Assembly: GCA_913042175.1 (NCBI GenBank)
Contig: CAJWIX010000011.1
Coordinates: 1 to 38,525 of the forward strand
Direction: 5' to 3'
Source of the DNA: an uncultured Flavobacteriales bacterium
GTDB taxonomy: Bacteria; Bacteroidota; Bacteroidia; Flavobacteriales_D; Parvicellaceae
DNA: 38,525 bases
A model generated the notes under the pieces. It searched no databases, was not told the origin of the DNA, and saw only the letters and a program-made list of their open reading frames with translations. Of the stretch, positions 1 to 8,592 are shown in pieces; within the stretch, counting starts at the first letter, position 1; each line of letters starts with the position of its first letter. The translations under genes and the position numbers were made by a program.

Positions 1-3000
1 TAATATCACTAATTGAGTCTGTTGTTAACCAGTCATAACTTATTCCTCCACCTGCAAGTATGCCAATAGTATCTCCAATACAAATTGCCGTATCATTAGA
101 AGTTGTAATGGTGGGTAACGCATCTATAGTTACTTGGACAGAATCTATATTGGAGCATCCGTTGGTATCAATTCCAGTGACAAAATAATAGGTTGCAGTT
201 GTAGGGAATACAAAAGGGTCACTTATGTTTGGATCAGTTATATTGGTAGCTGGAGTCCATGTGTATGTTTGTCCACCTGTTGCATTAAGTTGAATGGAAT
301 CATCCAAACAAATGGATAAATTATTACCTGCATCAATTGAGGGAAGTTGGACTAAGTTTATAGTTACAGTATCGCTATTACTACATCCATTTGCGTCAGT
401 CCCAGATAGAATATAATCTTGAGTGCTATTGACTTGGAAGTTTACACCATCAGTAATGCCATTGTTCCAAGTGTAGGTAATTGCACTTCCATTAGCTGTC
501 AATGAAGTAGAATCACCAATACATATATTTTGATCAAGTCCTGCATCTATTGCTGGTTTTGGATTTACAAATACAGTAACTTCTGTCGTGTCTTCACACG
601 TATTAACGTCACTAACTAATACATAACAAATAGTGGTAGTATCTGGCCAAACAGTAGGATTACTTATACTTGGGTCATCAATAGAGTCTGGAGATATCCA
701 ATTAAAAGTTATACCACCAAAAGCCTGAATTTGTACGCTATCCCCTTGGCATATAGTTTGATCTCCTCCATTAGATAAAGTTGGTAGTGGATTAACATCA
801 ATTAATAAGGTGTCTGTATTTGAACAACCATTGGCTAAAGTACCGGTTAAGATATACTCAGTAGCAGCTGTAGGTGTGGCCCATGGATTTGGAATGTTAG
901 GATCACTCAAAAAGGTATTTGGTGTCCACAAATATGTATCAGCACCTTGTCCTTGAAGTTGAACAGAATCATTAACGCAAAGGTTGATATATCCGTCAGT
1001 TTCACCTGTAAAAGTTGTTGGTATTGCCAGAGCATTTATAGTTACAGTATCATAATTAACGCAGCCCTCTACTGAGGTTGCAGTGAGAATGTAATCTAAC
1101 GTGTTTTGAACTTCAAAATTCAAACCATCTGTAATGCCATTATCCCAGTTGAAAGACGCTGCATTGCTAATCGCTGTTAGTGAAGTGCTGTCTCCTATGC
1201 ATACATCTTGATCTGAACCAGCATCTGCAGTAGGTAGATCATTAACAATTATTTGAAATGTGTCTTTGATAAAGCAACCAAAACTATTGGTACCTGTAAA
1301 AATATACTGAGTAGTTACGCTAGGATTAAATACTGGGTTTTCAATGGTGTTGTCATCAATAAAATTATTTGGTTCCCACAGATAAGTGTCAGCTGAAACA
1401 GGTGCGGTAATGGAAAGAGTATCATTGTTGCAAATGGTTTGATCTACTATATTGTTGAATGTAGAAGTGCTGTTATATCTTATTTTTTGTTCGTTATTTG
1501 ATCCACCTGTAGAAGCAGTAAACCCCCAATAGGTTGCTGATGCACCTCCAAATACATTATTGATAATGTCATAATTTAAGTTAATTACTTGAACACCATC
1601 GAATTCAACTGAAAAAATTTGATTTACAGGATCCCAATCAAAAATACAATTGTGCCATAGACCATCTTCCACATTTCCAGCAGTGCCAATAGATTGTGGA
1701 GGAGATAAGTTATTAACGGAAGAGTGGTCTAGTACTCCATCTTTTTGTACGGCAATATGGTCATTAGAAATATCATTGTAGGGCGCATTTTGCCAAGTAT
1801 CAAATTCAACAAAAAATGATGGTGATATATTTTCATATCCAATTCCACCTCCTTGTTGAAGTACTTGGTTGCTAAGTTGTTGTAATCCGAATGCAATACC
1901 ATCTGCTCCTGTTGCATCTTGATTGCCAAAATTAAGATCAACATCAAAATGAAAAGGTTGGTTTAGATTAACCAATGTGCTATTCCAAACAGCACCAGCA
2001 TCCCAATTCACGGCATCAGTAAGCAAATACTCATTATTTCCAAGATTCGTTGCACTACCATTAAGTATAAAGTTTGCATTAGCACCAGGCAAAGGAGATA
2101 CAAATACAGTTACACTATCTGTATTGGTACAATTGGCAGGGTTTGTACTAGTTTGAACAAAATATTGGGTTGTAAGAGTAGGGAAAGCGTCTGTTGTTGC
2201 ACTATTAGGTTGACCAAGGGATGCATTGGGAGTCCAAGTGTAGGTAGAACCGTTTCCGGCAGCAGTTAATTGAACAGTATCTCCCAAGCAAATAGTTTGA
2301 TTAAGACCAGCATCTATTTGTGCACTATCAATATTTACAGTGATACTATCAATGCCAAAACATCCTCCACCAATATCTACGATTAGATAGTATTTAGTGG
2401 TATCATTGGCTGTTACATAAGTTTGCAGCGAATTTGGTGTTGATACGGTAGGATCAGGGAAAACACTTGGGTTTGATGTCCATGTCGGAATAAACCCTGG
2501 TGTAGCAGTGGTGGTTCCTGATAATAAAACAGAATCCCCGTAACATATTGTAGTATCGTTTCCAACCGAAACGGATGGTGCAGGAGTAATGGTAGCATTA
2601 AATGAAATAGGATTAGATGGACAACCATATTGGTTCACGGCACTTAGAAATACTGTTCCTGTGCCAGCATTAGTCCAAAGCACTTGGACACTGTCCCCCC
2701 AGTCTTGAATAACAACACCGCCAAAAACACTCCAGTCGTAATTTGGTATATTAGGGTTGTTATCTGTTGTGTATACACCTGTTGAGTTTTGGCAAAAAAC
2801 ATTGCCACCATAAATGTTAGCAGGTGGATTGGGTTCAGTAACGGTGATTTCGTAAACTACATTTGTAGTTTTGGGTGGACAACCTCTATCTTCCACAGTT
2901 ACAGTAAAAATATATGGAAGAGCTTGAGCTTGGCCGCAATCTGTATTCCAACAAAAAGTAGCATTTATAGAATCTGCAGAGTTGGGGTCACTGAATATAG

Positions 3001-4270
3001 AATCAGTTATCGTAGCAGGCGGGTTTATGAATGTAGAATCAAATATTTGTCCAAAAGAGGTTAAAATAAGAGAGTCTGATGGAGAATCTGGGTCAGTAAA
3101 TCCAAAATCAAAGCATAATGTGTCTCCTTCTTCTACTGAAAAATTAGTTGCAGTTACACCAGCTTGAGGATTTAAATTAGCTGGGCTGTTAGGTGGGCAA
3201 TTAATTACATTTAATTGAACTTCTCTTGTGGATATTCCGATTAAAACACCATTTCTGTATTCCTTAATAATTAATGCGACAACATACTTTCCAGTGTTGG
3301 GCGCATAGTATTTTGTTAAACCATTGGATGCAGATAGTGTGTAATCTCCACCAGGTCCAAATGGCACTGCTTCACTGTAATTTGTTGCATAGGTTACAGT
3401 TTCTATAGGCCACGGGTAGTTATTGGGATACCAGCTTAACCCTCCAGGCGCAGGGCCACCACCACCAACTTGATTGGTGCCTCCAAAAGCATCAGCCCAG
3501 TTACCATCAAATGGTGCAGCACGTTCAAAAATTAGTTCATCTCCATCAGGGTCAATGGCAGAGTTTAAAAACGTTGTGGTGTCTTGAGCACAAATAAATG
3601 GAACGGGTGGGTCAGTAAAAATAGGGGTAGAATTTTCATAACCAAAAGGTGGTATGTAGGCATAGAAAGCCATCCCAGCTCCGCCAGGAGTTTGGATGTT
3701 GGTTATTCCATTAGCTCCTCCATTTCGACAACACCTTTCGTGAACAATGTGGTATCCTCCAATAGCAGGGGCTCCTGTAAGTGGGTTTATAGCTTCAAGT
3801 GTTATAGTATTGGAATATTGAACAGTATAAATGCAAGCCGAAATTCCAACAGAGCAGTTTGGAGGGTTATCTGGAGTAAAGGTTTCATAACTATTGGGCC
3901 AGGCAGATGTAAAGTAAAGCTTGTAATCAGTTCCACCACTAGAGCCGTCAGAATATTTAGGATAGCTACCTGAAGCTGTTGGAAAAGGGTTTGTTGGGTC
4001 ATTGTGGGCATACACAGCTATGTCCATTCCACTTGATCCTGGTATAGACGTAGGATCGTTAGGGTTAGGTATCCAATTGGAATTTGAGCCACAATCAAAG
4101 TAGTAATTTAAAGTAATTTTATACTCAAATTTATCAATGGTGCCATTCCCATCACTATCTATTCCTTGTATGAATTCATACGCCAGGTTTCCACCAACCA
4201 AATGGGTAGCTCTTAATCCACCTGAGACTAGCAAGAAAAATACTAAGATTAATGATAGTTTTTTGGTCAT
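1..4270 (-). CDS. Giant surface adhesin with L-type-lectin-like domain and Ig-like repeats (C-terminus off window)
   Basis: The reading frame stays open from the ATG at 4270 to the left edge, about 1423 codons, with no stop. A signal peptide (MTKKLSLILVFFLLVSGGLRA) is followed by THLVGGNLAYE, the start of an N-terminal domain with ERCCRN near residue 178 and DPDGDEL near 240. A second domain (EEGDTLCFDFGFTD) follows to about residue 430. Three Cys-containing Ig-like modules lead to a domain at about residues 732-935 that reads like an L-type (legume-type) lectin: ADGIAFGLQ, FFVEFDTWQN, NDHIAV, TYWGFTASTGG. At least seven more Ig-like modules of 70-80 residues follow. The first two domains match the 1370-aa protein at 25437, so a type B T9SS sorting domain is expected outside the window. 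It lies 10 bases downstream of the 841-aa secreted protein and is probably co-transcribed with it. Carbohydrate binding and cell-surface location are inferences; the ligand is unknown. Confidence 0.88.
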   Translation of the reverse strand, partial: MTKKLSLILVFFLLVSGGLRATHLVGGNLAYEFIQGIDSDGNGTIDKFEYKITLNYYFDCGSNSNWIPNPNDPTSIPGSSGMDIAVYAHNDPTNPFPTASGSYPKYSDGSSGGTDYKLYFTSAWPNSYETFTPDNPPNCSVGISACIYTVQYSNTITLEAINPLTGAPAIGGYHIVHERCCRNGGANGITNIQTPGGAGMAFYAYIPPFGYENSTPIFTDPPVPFICAQDTTTFLNSAIDPDGDELIFERAAPFDGNWADAFGGTNQVGGGGPAPGGLSWYPNNYPWPIETVTYATNYSEAVPFGPGGDYTLSASNGLTKYYAPNTGKYVVALIIKEYRNGVLIGISTREVQLNVINCPPNSPANLNPQAGVTATNFSVEEGDTLCFDFGFTDPDSPSDSLILTSFGQIFDSTFINPPATITDSIFSDPNSADSINATFCWNTDCGQAQALPYIFTVTVEDRGCPPKTTNVVYEITVTEPNPPANIYGGNVFCQNSTGVYTTDNNPNIPNYDWSVFGGVVIQDWGDSVQVLWTNAGTGTVFLSAVNQYGCPSNPISFNATITPAPSVSVGNDTTICYGDSVLLSGTTTATPGFIPTWTSNPSVFPDPTVSTPNSLQTYVTANDTTKYYLIVDIGGGCFGIDSITVNIDSAQIDAGLNQTICLGDTVQLTAAGNGSTYTWTPNASLGQPNSATTDAFPTLTTQYFVQTSTNPANCTNTDSVTVFVSPLPGANANFILNGSATNLGNNEYLLTDAVNWDAGAVWNSTLVNLNQPFHFDVDLNFGNQDATGADGIAFGLQQLSNQVLQQGGGIGYENISPSFFVEFDTWQNAPYNDISNDHIAVQKDGVLDHSSVNNLSPPQSIGTAGNVEDGLWHNCIFDWDPVNQIFSVEFDGVQVINLNYDIINNVFGGASATYWGFTASTGGSNNEQKIRYNSTSTFNNIVDQTICNNDTLSITAPVSADTYLWEPNNFIDDNTIENPVFNPSVTTQYIFTGTNSFGCFIKDTFQIIVNDLPTADAGSDQDVCIGDSTSLTAISNAASFNWDNGITDGLNFEVQNTLDYILTATSVEGCVNYDTVTINALAIPTTFTGETDGYINLCVNDSVQLQGQGADTYLWTPNTFLSDPNIPNPWATPTAATEYILTGTLANGCSNTDTLLIDVNPLPTLSNGGDQTICQGDSVQIQAFGGITFNWISPDSIDDPSISNPTVWPDTTTICYVLVSDVNTCEDTTEVTVFVNPKPAIDAGLDQNICIGDSTSLTANGSAITYTWNNGITDGVNFQVNSTQDYILSGTDANGCSNSDTVTINLVQLPSIDAGNNLSICLDDSIQLNATGGQTYTWTPATNITDPNISDPFVFPTTATYYFVTGIDTNGCSNIDSVQVTIDALPTITTSNDTAICIGDTIGILAGGGISYDWLTTDSISDI
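2..1475 (-). repeat. Tandem Ig-like repeat array inside the giant adhesin
   Basis: At least seven modules of about 70-80 codons follow the lectin domain, each with a core of D..IC.GDS..L.A, a central W, and a closing NGC.N.DTV.I. Two modules, near 1030-1235 and 345-560, are especially alike (DAGSDQDVCIGDSTSLTA with WDNGITDGLNF, and DAGLDQNICIGDSTSLTA with WNNGITDGVNF). The others carry a W.PN....DP.I.NP.. variant. The last visible module is cut by the window edge. These are protein-level repeats; the DNA copies have diverged. Confidence 0.8.
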
Positions 4271-4280
4271 TTTTAACTTA

Positions 4281-6806
4281 TCAATGTAGGATAACTCTTT
4301 TTAGAATTGTGTTTTTTGATGAATTCAACTTGACCTTTACGAAATAAACCCCTTTTTGTTCCATTGAAATATCAATATTTTTTGTCTTGGTATTTAGTTG
4401 ATTTTCTTGTACTATCATTTGACCAATCATATTTGTAATTTCTATGTTTTCAATATAGTCTGTAGATTTTAATATAAAATTACCATTATTTGGATTAGGA
4501 ATCACTTTAATAGACGATTTCAATTCTTCTTGGATATCGACAGTGCAGGCATTAAAAGGGCCATACCAATCACTGCTTGTGCCAGCACAATTCGATTGAA
4601 TATAAAAGTCATAACAAGTAAGTTCATTTAAGCCCGTTACATAAAAGTTATTGGTGAAAATGTTGTTTAGTAAGATTCCAGTTCCACTAAAAACGCCAAA
4701 TCCTTGTGGACCATACATAATATTCCAAGAACTTTCAGAACTTCCTGGATCCCAAGTTAATTGAATGTTAGTTTGATTTATTTGACCAATATTTACATTT
4801 ACAGGCTCGGGACATGTAGCAATCATAATAGCATAATCTTCGGTCTGACCTCTGTTAAGGTCAGAGCATGAAGTAAAACTACTCCCAACTTCATCACTAG
4901 ATATTCTTAACCTAAGCGCTTTGTTTACTACGGTGTTTGATGGTATTTGGACAATTGAAACCGGGTCATATGTGTTGATTTTATCCATGACTTTTTCATT
5001 TGATTCAAATATCCCATTGTCATTGTAATCTATCCAAGCCTTGGTGTCTTGTGGATTGTTGGAACCAGTGTAAACTCTTAGGGCATAGTTGGTATTAGGC
5101 TCTACAAATGCCTGATGTTCACAACTAAAATCCATATATCCTTCAATTGCATCTGAAGATGGATGGTTTATGTTTGAAAATTGAACTCTTGTTATTCCGT
5201 AGTCACAACAATAACTCAATGTAGAAGGATAGCAAGATGGTGTTCTTACTTTAAATGTGGTGTCTACTTCAATGAGCTGTGGAATAGTAATGTTATCAGA
5301 TCCATATGCATTGGTTGCAATTAATGTGATATCGTAGGTCCCATTGTCTGTGTAAGTGTGAGTTGGATTTTCTGCAATAGAAAAATTACCATCACCAAAA
5401 TCCCAGTACCAAGAATAGGGGACATTAGTGGACAAATCTGTAAATTGAACTGTTCCATCACATGTAAATGTTTTGTTGACAGCAAAATCAGCATTTGGTG
5501 GAGAGGTGTTAACCTTTAGAAATACGGTGTAGTCTTCAGCCTGTCCATAAGTCGGGTCCAAACATGGATCTAAAGAACCAGATAAGAAAAAATCTGCCAT
5601 AATTCTGAGTCTTAAAGGGGTGTTGGTGATAGATGTGCCTGGAATCTGAATAGAAACATTTGTTGTGTCTGCTTGTATGGTCTCTGCAATAAGTTCAGTG
5701 GTGTTGTCAAAAACACCATCGTTATTGTAATCAATCCAAGCTGCAAAATTTTGAAAATTGGAGTTACTATGGATTGCCGTAAGTTGATAGAATTGACCTA
5801 TATAGAAGGTGTCAATATCACAGGTAAAATCTGCATAACCTTCAGTAGCATCCAAGGAGTTTCTTGAAATATTTCCAAAATTAAAAGAAGTAATTCCCCA
5901 ACCAGCAAAACCGTTCTGAGAGTTAGGTGTACAGGAAGCAGGTGAAGGGTTTTGAGACCCAATATTTACAGTTACAATGTTGCTGAGAATAGTGGTGTCA
6001 GATCCAAATGCATTGGAAGCTACAAGTGTTACTGTGTAAGTTCCAGAGGAAGTGTAAGTGTGTGTAGGGTTTTGGTCTGTTGAGGTATTTCCATCACCAA
6101 AATCCCAAGACCAGGATGTAGGTGAATTAGAAGTTAAATCGGTGAAACTTACAGTGCCGCTACAGGAACTAGTGGTATTTAATGAAAAATTAGAAATAGG
6201 TGGACTACTTGGGTCAACCCATTCAAATCTCATATTTGGACGTTGAGTTTCAACACCATTAATCCAGTTGTTTTGACAGGGAGAACTATTTTGATTTCTT
6301 CTGTAAATGAGTGTGTTGTAACCATAATTGGTCATGTTCATAATGGCATTTTGAGAATTACCTGAACTGTAAAAACAAGTTTGAACAACAATATTTGAAA
6401 TGCCGTCCCAGTAAAAAGGAGTGTGGAAGTTGTGTTGATTCCATCCAGTTATTTCATTGACTGTGGTAGGGCCAAAACATGTTTGTAAGTTGTTGTTGCT
6501 CCATGCACTCAAAGAAACTTGGGTAGTTGATTTTAGTTCTATTTCAAAATTTGATATAGTTCCACCACTGGGAACAACTACATCAAAGCCAAGACCAGTA
6601 ATATTACCTGCTGACATACCAGCAGCTTGTAATTCTGATGCTTTAATTAACATTTGGTGTTTTACACCTCTGAACCAATTTCCGTAAATAGATGGATATG
6701 CAGTTGTAGAACTTTGCAGGTTGCCGGTTCCAACTATGTGAAATGAGCCTTGTGAAAATATAATACTTTGTATGAACAAAGCAATTAATAGGATTATCTT
6801 TTTCAT
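4281..6806 (-). CDS. Secreted multidomain protein: module X, two PKD-GEVED cassettes, FN3, type A T9SS sorting domain
   Basis: 841 aa, ATG start, signal peptide ending near FSQG. In order: an N-terminal domain at about residues 22-200 (YGNWFRGVKHQMLIKASEL...YWDGISNIVVQTC), PKD 1 at about 203-283 (WSWDFGDGN, NPTHTYT), GEVED 1 at about 295-430 (AWIDYNNDGVF, GQAEDY), PKD 2 at about 435-520 (WYWDFGDGN), GEVED 2 at about 525-665 (AWIDYNDNGIF, GQTEDY), an FN3-like domain at about 667-755, and a type A sorting domain from about 768 (KVIPNPNNGNF...GVYFVKVKL). The type A domain marks it as T9SS cargo, exported across the outer membrane and then anchored or released. GEVED and PKD domains are common in surface adhesins and enzymes of Bacteroidota; no catalytic domain is visible, so an adhesive or scaffold role is the best guess. 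It is first in a two-gene unit with the giant adhesin. Confidence 0.92.
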   Translation of the reverse strand: MKKIILLIALFIQSIIFSQGSFHIVGTGNLQSSTTAYPSIYGNWFRGVKHQMLIKASELQAAGMSAGNITGLGFDVVVPSGGTISNFEIELKSTTQVSLSAWSNNNLQTCFGPTTVNEITGWNQHNFHTPFYWDGISNIVVQTCFYSSGNSQNAIMNMTNYGYNTLIYRRNQNSSPCQNNWINGVETQRPNMRFEWVDPSSPPISNFSLNTTSSCSGTVSFTDLTSNSPTSWSWDFGDGNTSTDQNPTHTYTSSGTYTVTLVASNAFGSDTTILSNIVTVNIGSQNPSPASCTPNSQNGFAGWGITSFNFGNISRNSLDATEGYADFTCDIDTFYIGQFYQLTAIHSNSNFQNFAAWIDYNNDGVFDNTTELIAETIQADTTNVSIQIPGTSITNTPLRLRIMADFFLSGSLDPCLDPTYGQAEDYTVFLKVNTSPPNADFAVNKTFTCDGTVQFTDLSTNVPYSWYWDFGDGNFSIAENPTHTYTDNGTYDITLIATNAYGSDNITIPQLIEVDTTFKVRTPSCYPSTLSYCCDYGITRVQFSNINHPSSDAIEGYMDFSCEHQAFVEPNTNYALRVYTGSNNPQDTKAWIDYNDNGIFESNEKVMDKINTYDPVSIVQIPSNTVVNKALRLRISSDEVGSSFTSCSDLNRGQTEDYAIMIATCPEPVNVNIGQINQTNIQLTWDPGSSESSWNIMYGPQGFGVFSGTGILLNNIFTNNFYVTGLNELTCYDFYIQSNCAGTSSDWYGPFNACTVDIQEELKSSIKVIPNPNNGNFILKSTDYIENIEITNMIGQMIVQENQLNTKTKNIDISMEQKGVYFVKVKLNSSKNTILKRVILH
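4820..6205 (-). repeat. Tandem PKD-GEVED cassette duplication
   Basis: Two consecutive cassettes of about 230 codons each encode one PKD and one GEVED domain in the 841-aa protein. Matching landmarks are DFGDGN...NPTHTYT...GTY in the PKD parts and AWIDYN(N/D)(D/N)G(V/I)F with a closing GQ(A/T)EDY in the GEVED parts, in the same order and spacing. This points to an internal tandem duplication that has since diverged. Confidence 0.8.
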
Positions 6807-6944
6807 TTTAATCTACGTTGTCGAACATGTTAAAATCAGTAATTAATTTTAAACTTTCACTTTGTAACATATGACGTATTAATTTGCAAAAGGTTGGTTA
6901 AATTAATAGAAATGTATTACATATTGACAGTAAAACAATTTATT

Positions 6945-6980
6945 TTTTGTTTAAAGTTAATTAAAAAATATTAAACAAAA
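6945..6980. repeat. AT-rich 10-bp inverted repeat in a 199-bp intergenic stretch
   Basis: TTTTGTTTAA at 6945-6954 and its perfect complement TTAAACAAAA at 6971-6980 flank a 16-base AT-rich spacer, 26 bases past the glpD stop. Neither strand has a GC-rich stem followed by a clean T-run, so a normal intrinsic terminator is not convincing. It could be a weak terminator or a protein site. The rest of 6807-7005 is AT-rich with no gene and no clear TAnnTTTG box for the 841-aa gene. Confidence 0.3.
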
Positions 6981-7005
6981 CTTAACATAAGATAAATTAA
7001 CAGAT

Positions 7006-8589
7006 TTAAATGAATTTTTTTGAAGCTTTTAATTCTTCTAAAATTGAATCCTTATCTGCTTTTTCGATGTCCAATTTAGAAATAGAGTTATTGTAAAATT
7101 CAACAACTTTATCTAAAGACTTTTCTATTTGAAGTGGGTCAAAAAACATTAAGCCAGTTCTTCTTACATAGAAATCAAGAAGTGAATTCACTCCTTCATG
7201 GTCAATGCAATATTTTAGTTCACAACAAATCAGGACTTTATTTTCTTCTGATTTAAAATCATTTAAAATTGAAATTGCATTTGTACCATAATTTTGAATA
7301 AGGTAATCTGAGGTTAATTCATCAATCTCAAATTCATTACACAAATGAGTTTTTAAAGCTTGGTATGAATCATAATCATTATTAAAATTACCGTCAATAG
7401 TTATTAAATGTGTTTTACATTGATTTTTTTCATCAATCATATCCACTACTTTCTTAGCCATTAACCTGTAACCTGTCAACTTGCCACCTGCTATAGTGAT
7501 CATTCCAGAATCAGATAAAAATATTTCATCTTTTCTTGAAATTTCGGTGCTTTTTTTACCTGGTTCTTTAATCAATGGTCTCAACCCTGCCCATGATGAG
7601 ATTACATGTTTTTCATCTAAAATACTTGAATTAAAAACTTTATTAGCTCCATCAATTAAATATTTGACTTCATCATTTGAAATTTTTATGTCATTTATAT
7701 TTCCATGATAATCATCATCAGTTGTCCCAATATATGTCACTTTTCCTCTAGGTATCGCAAAACACATTCTATCATCCTCCATTGTATAATAAAGGGCTTG
7801 TTTCAGCGGTAAAACTTCTTTTGAAACTACTATGTGAATTCCTTTAGAAAGATGAATATTACTATTAAATTTTTCATTTTGAAGCAGACGGGTTTTATCT
7901 GCCCAAGGACCAGTGGCATTAATTAGGTTCTTACAATGTAGTGTTATATTTTTTTGATAAACATGATCAAAACAACTTATGTTGAAGTTCCCAGTTTTAT
8001 TTATGGATTTCACTTCCAAATAGTTAATGGCACCTGCATTAAATTGTTTTGCGGTTTTAATTAAACTTATGGTTAATCGAGCATCATCTGTTCTATATTC
8101 GGCATAATAACCACCCCCTATTAATTCCTCCGCATTTAGTTTACTTTCAAGTTCGAGAGTTGCCTTTTTTGATAAAATTTTTCTTCTGTCTTTTTTTCTG
8201 ACATTGGCTAGAATGTCATATAGTTTTAAGGCTACACTCAATTGCCATTTTTTGAACCCCTTTTTTTTATAAAGTGGAATGAGCATTTTTTCTGGTCTTA
8301 CTAAGTGAGGTGCGTTTCTAAAAGCAATATTGCGTTCTCTTCCCACGTCACTCACCATTTTAAATTCTAAATTTTTAAGATACCTCAGACCACCATGAAT
8401 TAATTTAGTTGATTTGCTGGAGGTACCTGATGCAAAATCATTTTTTTCAATGAGTAAACATTTTTTTCCTCTTGATGAGGCGTCCAACAAAATTCCTGCC
8501 CCTGTTATTCCACCACCAATTACAATTAAATCAAAAATAGTATTCTGATTTCCTTCAATAAATTTTGTTCTGTTTGCTAAACCAATCAT
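7006..8589 (-). CDS. glpD: Glycerol-3-phosphate dehydrogenase, FAD-dependent
   Basis: 527 aa. Oxidises sn-glycerol 3-phosphate to dihydroxyacetone phosphate at the inner face of the cytoplasmic membrane and passes electrons to quinone. The FAD-binding motif GGGITGAG is at residues 25-32, followed by LIEKNDFASGTSSKSTKLIHGGLRYL in two overlapping family signatures, then the DAO core with GTTDDDYHG and the C-terminal helical domain typical of GlpD. Length is normal for the family. It starts 3 bases after glpK, so the two are surely co-transcribed and catalyse consecutive steps of glycerol use. It is the last gene of the minus-strand run that begins at guaB. No glycerol facilitator gene (glpF) is in the window. 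Confidence 0.96.
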   Translation of the reverse strand: MIGLANRTKFIEGNQNTIFDLIVIGGGITGAGILLDASSRGKKCLLIEKNDFASGTSSKSTKLIHGGLRYLKNLEFKMVSDVGRERNIAFRNAPHLVRPEKMLIPLYKKKGFKKWQLSVALKLYDILANVRKKDRRKILSKKATLELESKLNAEELIGGGYYAEYRTDDARLTISLIKTAKQFNAGAINYLEVKSINKTGNFNISCFDHVYQKNITLHCKNLINATGPWADKTRLLQNEKFNSNIHLSKGIHIVVSKEVLPLKQALYYTMEDDRMCFAIPRGKVTYIGTTDDDYHGNINDIKISNDEVKYLIDGANKVFNSSILDEKHVISSWAGLRPLIKEPGKKSTEISRKDEIFLSDSGMITIAGGKLTGYRLMAKKVVDMIDEKNQCKTHLITIDGNFNNDYDSYQALKTHLCNEFEIDELTSDYLIQNYGTNAISILNDFKSEENKVLICCELKYCIDHEGVNSLLDFYVRRTGLMFFDPLQIEKSLDKVVEFYNNSISKLDIEKADKDSILEELKASKKFI

Positions 8590-8592
8590 TAA

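Noticed and set aside
1-1475. CRISPR-like or DNA-level tandem repeat at the left edge.
   Set aside because: The repetition is at protein level, about 70-80 residues per unit, with diverged DNA; there are no short identical repeats with unique spacers.
3584-3973. A 129-codon plus-strand open frame, and other short frames, inside the left-edge adhesin.
   Set aside because: They lie opposite or out of frame with a 1400-codon frame that has clear domain content; their translations show no motifs and no ribosome-binding or promoter signals.
6945-6980. Intrinsic terminator for glpD.
   Set aside because: The inverted repeat is nearly all A/T and is not followed by a T-run on the glpD strand.
7006-8589. 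Reading the glpD gene as a second L-2-hydroxyglutarate or glycine oxidase, since lhgO is also in the window.
   Set aside because: The motifs FASGTSSKSTKLIHGGLRYL and the C-terminal domain, plus adjacency to glpK, are specific to GlpD.
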